NCBI GenBank assembly: GCA_017628775.1
Contig: JAGBYN010000091.1
Span: forward strand, 1-24,763
Direction: 5' to 3'
Source of the DNA: Bacteroidaceae bacterium
GTDB lineage: Bacteria; Bacteroidota; Bacteroidia; Bacteroidales; Bacteroidaceae
Length of the DNA stretch: 24,763 nucleotides
The position numbers and the translations under genes were made by a program. Positions within the stretch are counted from its first letter, which is position 1. Each line of letters starts with the position of its first letter. This document shows, piece by piece, positions 5,645 to 13,789 of the stretch. Under the pieces are notes generated by a model. That model was not told where the DNA came from. It made no database searches and worked only from the letters and a program-made list of their open reading frames with translations.

Positions 5645-6787
5645 ATGAGCACAAAATTTTCCACACCACTCACTGCTGCCGACCTGCAGTCAAGAACCAT
5701 TGAACTGTTGCGCTTTCCGCTCACCGTTTTTGTGGTCTTCATCCACTCGGTGGGCACTCCGCCCCTCACTCTGCCTGACTATGCCAACTTCGGGGCGATG
5801 GACTTCTTCAACATCGTCAGAATCACCTGCTCCAACGTGCTGACACACACGGCAGTGCCTTGTTTCTTCATGATATCCGGATTTCTTTACTTCCTGAACC
5901 TGAAGCAATGGAACCTGAAAACCTATCAACAAAAGACGGTGCGCCGCATCCACACGCTACTCATTCCTTATGTGCTATGGAATCTGCTGAGTTTAGCCGT
6001 GCGACTCGGCGGATGCTGGTTGGGCAAATGGATACCTGGCATGGGCGACCCAACGTTCTTAAATCAGTGCACCGCTGTGAACTGGCTGTGGGACTTTGAA
6101 CAATGGGGATTCCAGTCCTTCAACTGGTTGGGCGAGGCAGTCGTTCGTTCGGGGCCTACAAACGCACCGCTTTGGTTCCTGCGCGACCTGATTTGCATTT
6201 CGCTACTTTCACCGCTCGTTTATTACTACGTTCGCTACACGCGCCACTGGGGGGTGTTGCTGCTCGGACTATGCTACGTGAGCCAAGTGCCACATTCACT
6301 GGGTGCAATCAGCATTACGGGCGTCTTCTTCTTTACGCTCGGCGCTTATTTCAGCATCCACGACATAAACTTAATTGAATGGGCACACCGTTGGTCAAAG
6401 TCCTTGGGATTGATCGCATTAACCATACTACCCTTCGCCGTGTATTACAATGGTGGAAACACAAGGGTAGGGTTCATTCTGCTTCCATTTTTCATCATCA
6501 CGGCAATCCCGATGCTCTTTCGTTGGGGCGCCGAATGCGCAAAGCGCGGATGGACCATGCCACGCCTACTGTCAAGTAGCAGTTTCTTCATCTATGCGCT
6601 GCATAGTGTGCTCGTATTACGACTCTGCATCAAAGTATCGGAAGCCATCATACTTTGGGATGCACCCTGGGCACACCTGTTGCGTTACTTCCTCCTGCCT
6701 GCGCTCATCGTAGGTTGTTGTGTGCTCTGCTATGCACTGCTTCAGAAATTCTGCCCCCGCATTTTGCGCCTTGTCACCGGGCGCTAA
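5645..6787 (+). CDS. Membrane acyltransferase, acyltransferase-3 family
   Basis: Integral membrane protein of 380 aa that would transfer acyl groups to a surface glycan or other envelope substrate. The N-terminal signature is present: SRTIELLRFPLTVFVVFIHS with R17, E20 and the conserved H34. It continues with about ten hydrophobic helices, including the HTAVPCFFMISGFLYF segment of helix 3 with its FFMISG core, which is typical of OafA/NodX/WecH-like enzymes. The length fits the family's membrane domain without an SGNH tail. It stands alone, with possible promoters at 5532-5574 and a very strong terminator after it. No glycan genes flank it, so the substrate cannot be predicted. The ATG at 5645 starts just before the first conserved block. 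Confidence 0.85.
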   Translation: MSTKFSTPLTAADLQSRTIELLRFPLTVFVVFIHSVGTPPLTLPDYANFGAMDFFNIVRITCSNVLTHTAVPCFFMISGFLYFLNLKQWNLKTYQQKTVRRIHTLLIPYVLWNLLSLAVRLGGCWLGKWIPGMGDPTFLNQCTAVNWLWDFEQWGFQSFNWLGEAVVRSGPTNAPLWFLRDLICISLLSPLVYYYVRYTRHWGVLLLGLCYVSQVPHSLGAISITGVFFFTLGAYFSIHDINLIEWAHRWSKSLGLIALTILPFAVYYNGGNTRVGFILLPFFIITAIPMLFRWGAECAKRGWTMPRLLSSSSFFIYALHSVLVLRLCIKVSEAIILWDAPWAHLLRYFLLPALIVGCCVLCYALLQKFCPRILRLVTGR

Positions 6788-6823
6788 ACATGGCTATGTT
6801 GAAGTTCATCTTTCAAATTACAC

Positions 6824-6880
6824 AAAGTTTGTCCTGCCAATGGCAACAAAAGTCGTTTTGGCAGGGCAAACTTTTTATTT
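6824..6880 (+). terminator. Strong intrinsic terminator after the acyltransferase
   Basis: The arms 6824-6840 (AAAGTTTGTCCTGCCAA) and 6858-6874 pair over 17 bp with one G-T wobble and a 17-nt loop, followed directly by a T-rich tail (TTATTTTG). Confidence 0.88.
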
Positions 6881-6917
6881 TGTCCGTTTTATTATCCCTT
6901 AATCCCATGAAAAAACG

Positions 6918-6925
6918 TAACTTTG
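6918..6925 (+). promoter_or_regulatory. Putative -7 box for the methyltransferase-DPP IV-RidA-GpmI operon
   Basis: TAACTTTG matches the Bacteroidetes -7 consensus and lies 84 nt before the methyltransferase ATG. The -33 element is not clear. Confidence 0.5.
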
Positions 6926-7009
6926 CTTTCTGAATACTATATCTGCGCTACGCCTTTTAAGCAACCCTGTTTTTCACCAAAGGATAGCGCCAAAATTCGA
7001 TAAAACTAC

Positions 7010-8518
7010 ATGCAATTTGAACTTATTGCAAAGACCTTCCAAGGTCTTGAAGAAGTATTGGCACAAGAATTAATTGAATTAGGTGCCGACAACGTACAGA
7101 TAGGTCGCCGTATGGTTTCATTTACAGGCGACAAGGAAATGATGTATCGTGCAAATTTCTGCTTGCGCACGGCGGTAAGAATCCTTAAGCCCATCAAGCA
7201 TTTCAAGGCTACGAGCGCTGAAGAAGTTTACGATGCTATTCGTGCTATCGACTGGAGCGAATATCTATCAAACGACACGACATTTGCGGTGGACACCGTG
7301 GTATTCTCTGATGAATTCCGCCACTCTAAGTTTGTGGCTTATAAGGTAAAGGACGCCATCGTTGACTTTTTCCGCGACACGACAGGCGACCGTCCAAACA
7401 TCAGCATCAGCAATCCCGACGTGCGTTTAAACATACACATTGCAGCCGACGATGCAACGCTCTCGCTCGACTCTTCAGGTGAAAGTTTGCACTTACGCGG
7501 CTATAAGGTGGCAAGTGTTGAAGCGCCAATCAACGAGGTTCTCGCTGCAGGTTTGATTAAACTTTCTGGCTGGGACATGAAAAGCGATTTCATTGACCCC
7601 TTCTGCGGATCGGCAACAATCTTGATTGAAGCGGCATTGATGGCACGCAATATCTACCCTGGCGTGTTCCGCAAGCAATACGGATTTGAAAAATGGAACG
7701 ATTTCGACGCCGACCTTTTTGAACGCATTTACAACGACGACTCTCAGGAATGCGAATTCGACTATAAGTTCTATGGCTACGACCTGAACCACCACGCCAT
7801 TGAAGCGTCGCGCGCCAATGCCAAAAGTGCCGGCGTGGCAGACATCATTGAATTTGAGCAACGTGACATTCGTGATTTCCAACAGCCCGAAAGTCCTGCC
7901 ATCATGATTACCAACCCACCATACGGCGAACGCTTAAAACCTGAGGATTTGTACGAAGTTTACAGTATCCTTGGCACACAACTTAAGCGCAACTTCCAGG
8001 GTGGCGAGGCACACGTCATTAGCTATAAGGAAGACCTCTTCCGAGAAATCGGCATGCGCCCCTCGCTCAAGACACCACTCTACAATGGTTCGCTCGACTG
8101 CGAGCTACGCAAATACGTTATTTTTGATGGCAAGATGAAGGACTTCCGCGCTGAAGGCGGCGAAGTAAAAACAGCCAACGAACTTAAGCTGATGGGCGAA
8201 AAGAAACGTTTCAAACGCGAACGTGGCGAATTTAACGACCGCCCCAGAAGCATTGAACGCAACGACGATTACGATCCCAAATATGAATTGCTCAAACAGC
8301 GACACAAGGACTTCGTCAGAAACCAAGAAGCAGCTGAACGTCGCAGAAAATTACTGGGCATGGAAGAGGGCGAACGCCCAACAGAACGTAAAGAACGATT
8401 TACGAAGGACCGCGAGCGCAAGCCAAACTTCGACAAAAAGCCTTTCAACAAGGAGCGTCGCGGTGGTGCACGCCCCTTTGCGGGAAAGGACGATCGAAAG
8501 CCACGCAAACGCTTTTAA
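7010..8518 (+). CDS. rlmL: THUMP-domain 23S rRNA guanine-N2 methyltransferase, RlmL-like
   Basis: SAM-dependent RNA methyltransferase, 502 aa. Residues 1-155 form the ferredoxin-like plus THUMP RNA-binding part (VYDAIRAIDWSEYL). A Rossmann methyltransferase domain follows, with the SAM-binding DPFCGSATILIEAAL near 196-210 and the catalytic NPPYGERL at 302-309, the signature of RlmL/YpsC-type enzymes that make m2G in 23S rRNA. It lacks the second (RlmK) domain of the E. coli fusion. Residues about 385-502 form a long, highly charged Lys/Arg-rich tail that is not part of the catalytic fold and probably contacts RNA. It is likely the first gene of an operon: DPP IV follows after 39 nt. The name rests on homology; the exact modified base is not provable here. 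Confidence 0.88.
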   Translation: MQFELIAKTFQGLEEVLAQELIELGADNVQIGRRMVSFTGDKEMMYRANFCLRTAVRILKPIKHFKATSAEEVYDAIRAIDWSEYLSNDTTFAVDTVVFSDEFRHSKFVAYKVKDAIVDFFRDTTGDRPNISISNPDVRLNIHIAADDATLSLDSSGESLHLRGYKVASVEAPINEVLAAGLIKLSGWDMKSDFIDPFCGSATILIEAALMARNIYPGVFRKQYGFEKWNDFDADLFERIYNDDSQECEFDYKFYGYDLNHHAIEASRANAKSAGVADIIEFEQRDIRDFQQPESPAIMITNPPYGERLKPEDLYEVYSILGTQLKRNFQGGEAHVISYKEDLFREIGMRPSLKTPLYNGSLDCELRKYVIFDGKMKDFRAEGGEVKTANELKLMGEKKRFKRERGEFNDRPRSIERNDDYDPKYELLKQRHKDFVRNQEAAERRRKLLGMEEGERPTERKERFTKDRERKPNFDKKPFNKERRGGARPFAGKDDRKPRKRF

Positions 8519-8557
8519 AATCTAATTCACACTTCCATTAACAACAATCTGGAATCC

Positions 8558-10753
8558 ATGAACAAAAAACACATCAACATATTGGCAAGTATTTGCCTCT
8601 TGTTATTCTTCCCTTTTGCGATGACTGCACAAAACGCTACGACGCAACAAAAAAAGAGCTTCACATTGGACGACTTAATGTGGGCTGGATCAAATTACTA
8701 TAACCTTCAGCCTGCACGAATCTACACGGAATGGTGGGGCGACCTCCTGGTGGAACTCCAAATGGAAGAAGTACGACTTCTTGCCGACAAGAAGGGTAAC
8801 CTCTGTAGCGAACCCCTTGAAACCCTTTTTAAGTTGGAAGACTTGAGAAGTGTGGTTAAGGAAGACGCTTACGGAAAGGTGCACCACCTGTACAACGTGA
8901 CATTCCCATCGGCTGAAAAGACATGGGTAAGTCTTTACACAAGATCGCACCATTTGATTTACGACTGGACTGCGAAGAGCATCGTTTGGAGCCAGAAGTT
9001 GGTGCAGGGCGCTGATTTAAAAGATTTCTGCTTCGCCAGCAAGGCACAAGCCTACGTGAAGAACTTCAATCTGTTCATCACTGATGGTGAGGGCATCATG
9101 CATCAACTTTCGACCGACGGCTCGCGCGAAATCCTTTACGGACAAAGTGTGCACCGCGATGAGTTTGGCATTCACAAAGGCACCTTTTGGAGCCCTAAGG
9201 GTAATAAGTTGGCATTCTACCGCATGGACCAAAGCATGGTCACCGACTTCCCCTTGGTTGACAATTCACCACGCGTGGCAACTCTGGCACCCGAAAAGTA
9301 TCCCATGGCAGGCATGACAAGCCATGTGGTAACCGTAGGCATCTACGACACGAAGACCCTTAAAACGGTGTATCTCAAAACCGAGAACCCCGTGGACCGT
9401 TACTTCACCAACATCGCATGGAGCAACGACGAAAGCACGCTTTATGTGATTGAAGTGCCTCGCGCACAAAACCAAGCCGAACTGATTGCCTACGATGCGA
9501 AGACTGGCGAAAAGAAAGCTGTGCTCTTCACGGAGAAACACCCCAAATACGTTGAGCCAATGAATCCCATCGTGTTCTTGCCTTGGGACGACAGTAAGTT
9601 CATCTATCAATCACGCAAAGATGGCTACAACCACTTCTACCTCTACGACACTACAGGCAAGGAATTGGCACAACTCACAAAGGGTCAATACGAAGTGATT
9701 GATTTCATTGGTTTTAACACCAAGAACAAGAGCATCATCTTCAAAGCCAATGCTGATTCGCCCATCTGCCACAACCTTTACAGCGTCAATGTCAAGAATG
9801 GAAAGTTAACCCGCCTGGACAATGGCGAGGGCACACACAATGCCAAGCTCTCAGCGTCAGGCGCTTTCCTTGTGGATCAATGGAGCGCACCACAAACCTA
9901 CCGTTGCGTGGACCTCGTAAACACCACTAAGCCTCAACCTCAGCGCCTCCAAACAGCTGGTACACCTTGGGCTGAATTTAACGTGCCTGAATTTAGCTGC
10001 GGCACCATTAAAGCCGCTGATGACAGCACCGACCTTTACTACAGAATGGTGAAGCCCGTGAACTTTGACCCCACAAAGAAATACCCCACAGTGGTATATG
10101 TGTATGGTGGTCCTCATGCCCACAATGTCAATGCCGGATGGAACTACGGCGCTCGTCCCTGGGAGATTTACATGGCCCAAAAGGGATACCTCCTCTTCAT
10201 CCTTGACAATCGCGGTTCACAATACCGTGGCTTAGAATTTGAAAACTGCACACACCGCCAACTGGGCGTTGTTGAAATGCAAGATCAAATACGCGGCGTG
10301 GAATACCTCAAGACCTTGCCTTACGTTGATGCCGACCGCATGGGCGTTCATGGATGGTCGTTTGGTGGATTCATGACAACAAACCTTATGTGCTCATACC
10401 CCGATGTATTTAAGGTGGGTGTAGCTGGTGGTCCTGTTATTGACTGGAATCTTTACGAAGTGATGTATGGCGAACGTTATATGGACACCCCACAGGAAAA
10501 CCCTGAAGGCTATGAGGGTTCAAACCTCCTCAAGAAGGCAGGCAACCTCAAGGGACGCCTACAGATAATCGTGGGCTACAACGACCCAACATGTATTCTG
10601 CAACACAGCATGTCGTTCCTTCGTGCTGCCGCTGACGCAGGCACTCAGCCCGACTACTTCGTGTATCCCGGTCAGGGCCACAACATGATGGGCAAGGATA
10701 TGATTCACCTTCACGAACGCATCACCCGTTACTTCGAGGACTTCTTAAAATAA
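8558..10753 (+). CDS. Dipeptidyl peptidase IV, S9B family, secreted
   Basis: Serine exopeptidase of 731 aa that releases X-Pro dipeptides from peptide N-termini, acting in the periplasm or at the cell surface in peptide utilisation. A signal peptide is visible (MNKKH, then hydrophobic ILASICLLLFFPFAMTAQ). The beta-propeller DPPIV_N domain spans about 80-430, with WSPKGNKLAFYRMDQSMV near 211-228. The C-terminal alpha/beta hydrolase domain carries S601 in GWSFGGFM, D676 in GYNDPT and H708 in GQGHNM, and the substrate-pocket segment YGERYM is present. The double-Glu motif that holds the substrate N-terminus in DPP IV appears as D201-E202. Position 672 is V where HG(T) is usual before the Asp. 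Full length for the family. It sits in a run with a methyltransferase upstream and ridA 29 nt downstream. Confidence 0.93.
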   Translation: MNKKHINILASICLLLFFPFAMTAQNATTQQKKSFTLDDLMWAGSNYYNLQPARIYTEWWGDLLVELQMEEVRLLADKKGNLCSEPLETLFKLEDLRSVVKEDAYGKVHHLYNVTFPSAEKTWVSLYTRSHHLIYDWTAKSIVWSQKLVQGADLKDFCFASKAQAYVKNFNLFITDGEGIMHQLSTDGSREILYGQSVHRDEFGIHKGTFWSPKGNKLAFYRMDQSMVTDFPLVDNSPRVATLAPEKYPMAGMTSHVVTVGIYDTKTLKTVYLKTENPVDRYFTNIAWSNDESTLYVIEVPRAQNQAELIAYDAKTGEKKAVLFTEKHPKYVEPMNPIVFLPWDDSKFIYQSRKDGYNHFYLYDTTGKELAQLTKGQYEVIDFIGFNTKNKSIIFKANADSPICHNLYSVNVKNGKLTRLDNGEGTHNAKLSASGAFLVDQWSAPQTYRCVDLVNTTKPQPQRLQTAGTPWAEFNVPEFSCGTIKAADDSTDLYYRMVKPVNFDPTKKYPTVVYVYGGPHAHNVNAGWNYGARPWEIYMAQKGYLLFILDNRGSQYRGLEFENCTHRQLGVVEMQDQIRGVEYLKTLPYVDADRMGVHGWSFGGFMTTNLMCSYPDVFKVGVAGGPVIDWNLYEVMYGERYMDTPQENPEGYEGSNLLKKAGNLKGRLQIIVGYNDPTCILQHSMSFLRAAADAGTQPDYFVYPGQGHNMMGKDMIHLHERITRYFEDFLK

Positions 10754-10782
10754 TTTATAGCCTTCATCTTAAAATTCCTAAT

Positions 10783-11160
10783 ATGAAAACTCAAATTGCA
10801 ACGGCCAAGGCTCCTGCAGCAATTGGTCCTTACAGCCAGGCCATTGAAGCCAACGGCATCGTGTTTGTTTCCGGACAACTCCCCATTGACCCTGCAACAG
10901 GCGAATTTGCGCAAGGCGGCGTGAAAGAACTTACTCGCCAATCGCTCACGAACATGCAAAACATTCTTGCAGAAGCAGGTCTTACAATGGAAAACGTGGT
11001 GAAGACAACTGTCTTCCTTGCCGACATGGCCGATTTCGCTGACATGAACAGTGTGTATGCAGAATTCTTCCCCGGCACATGCCCCGCACGCTCTGCAGTA
11101 GCAGTAAAAACATTGCCCAAGAATGCACTTGTAGAAATTGAATGCATCGCTGTGCGCTAA
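10783..11160 (+). CDS. ridA: RidA family enamine/imine deaminase
   Basis: Protein of 125 aa that hydrolyses reactive 2-aminoacrylate and related enamines to ketoacids, protecting PLP enzymes. It shows the YjgF/YER057c/UK114 hallmarks: PAAIGPYSQAI at 11-21, VFVSGQLPIDPATGE, and the substrate-binding Arg in CPARSAVAVKTLPKNALVEIE near the C-terminus. The length is normal and it would act as a cytoplasmic trimer. It lies 29 nt after the DPP IV gene and 50 nt before gpmI, all on one strand, so it is probably co-transcribed with them. A link to amino acid breakdown after peptide uptake is reasonable but inferred. Confidence 0.95.
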   Translation: MKTQIATAKAPAAIGPYSQAIEANGIVFVSGQLPIDPATGEFAQGGVKELTRQSLTNMQNILAEAGLTMENVVKTTVFLADMADFADMNSVYAEFFPGTCPARSAVAVKTLPKNALVEIECIAVR

Positions 11161-11210
11161 TGTAAAAAACTTATACAACAACTAAAAAACTCATTTAACA
11201 CATAGTATTT

Positions 11211-12728
11211 ATGGCAAAGAAAGCATTATTGATGATTCTCGATGGCTATGGCATCGGTAACAAAGGCAAGGGCGACGTTATTTTCCAAACAGAAACGCCC
11301 TATATGGACTCTCTTTTTGCAAACTATCCTAACTCACAACTCCAGGCATCAGGCGAAAACGTTGGTTTGCCCGATGGACAGATGGGTAACTCTGAAGTAG
11401 GTCACTTAAATATCGGTGCTGGTCGCATCGTGTATCAAGACCTTGTAAAGATCAACCGTGCTTGCGCTGATGGTTCAATCCTCAAGAATCCCGAAGTTGT
11501 TTCAGCTTATGAATATGCTAAGCAAAATGGCAAGGGACTTCACCTCATGGGCTTAACTTCAAATGGTGGTGTTCACTCTTCACTCGACCACCTTTTCAAA
11601 CTCATTGAAGTGGCTAAGGAATATGGCATTCAGGACAAGACTTTCGTTCACTGCTTCATGGATGGTCGCGACACTGACCCCAAGAGCGGTAAGGGCTTTA
11701 TCGAACAACTCCAGGGTGTTTGCAACGCCAATGGTGCTGCAATTGCTTCAATCGTAGGTCGTTTCTATGCCATGGACCGCGACAAGCGTTGGGAACGCGT
11801 GAAGGAAGCTTACGACCTCCTCGTTGAAGGTAAGGGCAAGCAAGCTACAGATATGGTTCAAGCCATGCAAGAAAGCTACGACGCTGATGTGACTGACGAA
11901 TTCGTACTTCCTATCAACAACGCTAATGTTGATGGTACCATCAAGGAAGGCGACGTAGTTATTTTCTTCAACTACCGCAACGACCGCGCTAAGGAATTGA
12001 CCATCGTTCTTTCACAACAAGACATGCCCGAAGCTGGTATGAAGACCATCCCTGGCATCCAGTTCTACTGCATGACTCCTTACGATGCTTCATTCCAAAA
12101 CGTACACATCCTCTTCCCCAAGGAAAACGTAACAAACACACTTGGCGAATACATCGCAAGCAAGGGCTTGAAGCAACTCCACACAGCAGAAACTGAAAAG
12201 TACGCTCACGTGACATTCTTCTTCAATGGTGGTGGCGAAGCACCCTACGAAGGCGAAGACCGCATCCTCGTTGCATCGCCCAAGGTGGCTACGTATGACC
12301 TCCAACCCGAAATGTCAGCTTACGAAGTGAAGGATAAGCTCGTTGCTGCCATCAAGGAAGACAAGTACGACTTTATCGTTGTAAACTTTGCAAACTGCGA
12401 CATGGTGGGCCACACTGGTATCTACGAAGCTGTTGAAAAGGCTGTAAAGGCTGTTGATGCTTGCGTTGCAGAAACCGTTGAAGCTGCAAAGGCTGTAGGC
12501 TACGAAACCATTATCATCGCTGACCACGGTAATGCTGACAACGAACTCAACGCTGATGGCACGCCTAACACAGCACACTCACTCAACCCCGTTCCTTTCA
12601 TTTACGTTACAGAAAATAAGGACGCAAAGGTTGAAGACGGTGTACTTGCCGACGTTGCGCCTTCAATCCTCCACATCATGGGCTTGGAACAACCCGCAGA
12701 AATGACTGGTAAGAACCTTATTAAATAA
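11211..12728 (+). CDS. gpmI: 2,3-bisphosphoglycerate-independent phosphoglycerate mutase
   Basis: Glycolytic enzyme interconverting 3- and 2-phosphoglycerate, Mn-dependent, cytoplasmic. 505 aa, full length. The alkaline-phosphatase-fold metal site is visible: D11 in ILDGYG, the phosphorylated serine S61 in [29 protein letters not shown], and the C-terminal [12 protein letters not shown] and IIADHGNAD motifs. It is the last gene of the methyltransferase-DPP IV-RidA-GpmI run and is followed by a perfect hairpin terminator. Synonymous codon choice looks more restricted than in its neighbours (AAG, GAA and GCT/GCA dominate), as expected for a highly expressed gene. Confidence 0.97.
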   Translation: MAKKALLMILDGYGIGNKGKGDVIFQTETPYMDSLFANYPNSQLQASGENVGLPDGQMGNSEVGHLNIGAGRIVYQDLVKINRACADGSILKNPEVVSAYEYAKQNGKGLHLMGLTSNGGVHSSLDHLFKLIEVAKEYGIQDKTFVHCFMDGRDTDPKSGKGFIEQLQGVCNANGAAIASIVGRFYAMDRDKRWERVKEAYDLLVEGKGKQATDMVQAMQESYDADVTDEFVLPINNANVDGTIKEGDVVIFFNYRNDRAKELTIVLSQQDMPEAGMKTIPGIQFYCMTPYDASFQNVHILFPKENVTNTLGEYIASKGLKQLHTAETEKYAHVTFFFNGGGEAPYEGEDRILVASPKVATYDLQPEMSAYEVKDKLVAAIKEDKYDFIVVNFANCDMVGHTGIYEAVEKAVKAVDACVAETVEAAKAVGYETIIIADHGNADNELNADGTPNTAHSLNPVPFIYVTENKDAKVEDGVLADVAPSILHIMGLEQPAEMTGKNLIK

Positions 12729-12757
12729 TAAGGAACACCATAAACGATAAAAAGTAA

Positions 12758-12792
12758 GAGCGTGTCGGCATCATTAAAATTCCGACACGCTC
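12758..12792 (+). terminator. Perfect 11-bp hairpin after gpmI
   Basis: GAGCGTGTCGG (12758-12768) and CCGACACGCTC (12782-12792) are exact reverse complements with a 13-nt AT-rich loop. The tail is only weakly T-rich (ATTCATTAA). Confidence 0.75.
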
Positions 12793-12803
12793 ATTCATTA
12801 AAC

Positions 12804-12854
12804 GTGGGGAGAGGTATCAATGATTCGAACCGTGTTCTTATCAACTCACCCCAC
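12804..12854. other. Second stem-loop downstream of gpmI
   Basis: GTGGGGAGAG (12804-12813) pairs with CTCACCCCAC (12845-12854), 9 of 10 bp with one A-A mismatch, closing a 31-nt loop, then AGTTTTCT. It could be a second terminator or a small structured RNA. On the minus strand the loop contains GGTTCGAATC, identical to a tRNA T-loop consensus, but no tRNA can be folded. Confidence 0.4.
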
Positions 12855-12932
12855 AGTTTTCTAATCATGGTGCGTTCTTTCTTTTGGTTGGAAAATGGAA
12901 ATAGAACACACCTTAAATAACCACATTAATAT

Positions 12933-13682
12933 ATGGGAAAAGCGAAATGGATTGGCGGCATCCTTGGATGGGCTTTTGGTGGTCCTCTTGGTATATTGGC
13001 AGGCGTTGCACTGGGATCTCTTTATGAACACTTGACCGATAATACCACAACGCATTCAGAAGATTCAAACCAAGGCGAACGCAACAGTTTCTTCTTCTCG
13101 CTACTGGTGCTTGCTGCCCACATGATTCAGGCCGACGGCAAGATAATGCATTCCGAAATGGAGTATATGCGCCGCTTCCTGCGTCGCACCTTTGGCGATA
13201 TAGCCGAACAACAAGGTAATGACATTCTGCTTAAACTTTATGAATACCGCAAGCAACAGGGCGAGGCAGCGTGGCACGAGAATATCCTTCAGGCCTGCGC
13301 CGAAATCAAGTCTCAAATGCCTGAAAGCGAACGCCTGCAGTTGATTGCATTCCTTGCTGAAATAGCTAAAGCAGATGGTATTATTGCTAAGGTCGAGGTG
13401 GATGCCTTACGCCAACTTGTCGTTGCTTTGGGCTTGCGCGCTGAGTTGACCGATGAATATCTCTCACTTGGTGGCGACACCCTTGAAGATGCCTACCGCG
13501 TACTCGGACTGACACCTGATGCCACAGCCGATGAAGTACGTCGTGCCTACCGTCGACTGGTAGTGGAAAACCACCCCGACAAGGTTGCTCATCTGGGCGA
13601 AGAGGTAAAAGCAGCCGCAACCAAGAAATTGCAACAAATCACTGAAGCCAAGGAACGCATTGATAAGGCCATGGGTAAATAA
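12933..13682 (+). CDS. DjlA-like membrane co-chaperone (TerB + DnaJ domains)
   Basis: Protein of 249 aa. It begins with a Gly/Ala-rich hydrophobic segment (residues 6-32, GGILGWAFGGPLGILAGVAL) that probably anchors it in the inner membrane. A TerB-like all-helical domain follows at about 50-175, with the paired IQADGKI and AKADGIIAK acidic loops. A C-terminal J domain occupies 186-248 with the essential HPD at 214-216, which would stimulate DnaK ATPase. The order TM-TerB-J is that of DjlA. It stands alone between the gpmI terminator and the convergent typA gene. The symbol is withheld because orthology with E. coli djlA is not proven. Confidence 0.88.
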   Translation: MGKAKWIGGILGWAFGGPLGILAGVALGSLYEHLTDNTTTHSEDSNQGERNSFFFSLLVLAAHMIQADGKIMHSEMEYMRRFLRRTFGDIAEQQGNDILLKLYEYRKQQGEAAWHENILQACAEIKSQMPESERLQLIAFLAEIAKADGIIAKVEVDALRQLVVALGLRAELTDEYLSLGGDTLEDAYRVLGLTPDATADEVRRAYRRLVVENHPDKVAHLGEEVKAAATKKLQQITEAKERIDKAMGK

Positions 13683-13697
13683 CATGGTATCTTTGCA

Positions 13698-13768
13698 ACA
13701 GATGCAACAATCCCTCCCACGATCCTCATAAAAAAGTATCGTTGGGAGGGATTGTCGTATGCATCTGT
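13698..13768. terminator. Bidirectional terminator between the DnaJ-domain gene and typA
   Basis: A long inverted repeat: the inner arms 13707-13723 and 13738-13755 pair with a single bulged T, and the outer arms ACAGATGCA (13698-13706) and TGCATCTGT (13760-13768) pair exactly across a 4-nt bulge (CGTA). The total is about 26 bp, placed exactly between two convergent genes. Confidence 0.85.
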
Positions 13769-13789
13769 ACAAACGGGCACTGATGTGGA

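Noticed and set aside
7493..7882. 129-codon frame opposite the THUMP methyltransferase
   Set aside because: Antisense shadow; the plus-strand protein has all catalytic motifs across this stretch.
12806..12856. Minus-strand tRNA with T-loop GGTTCGAATC
   Set aside because: There is no D-arm, no anticodon arm, and the T-stem does not pair; only the loop word and the outer stem fit.
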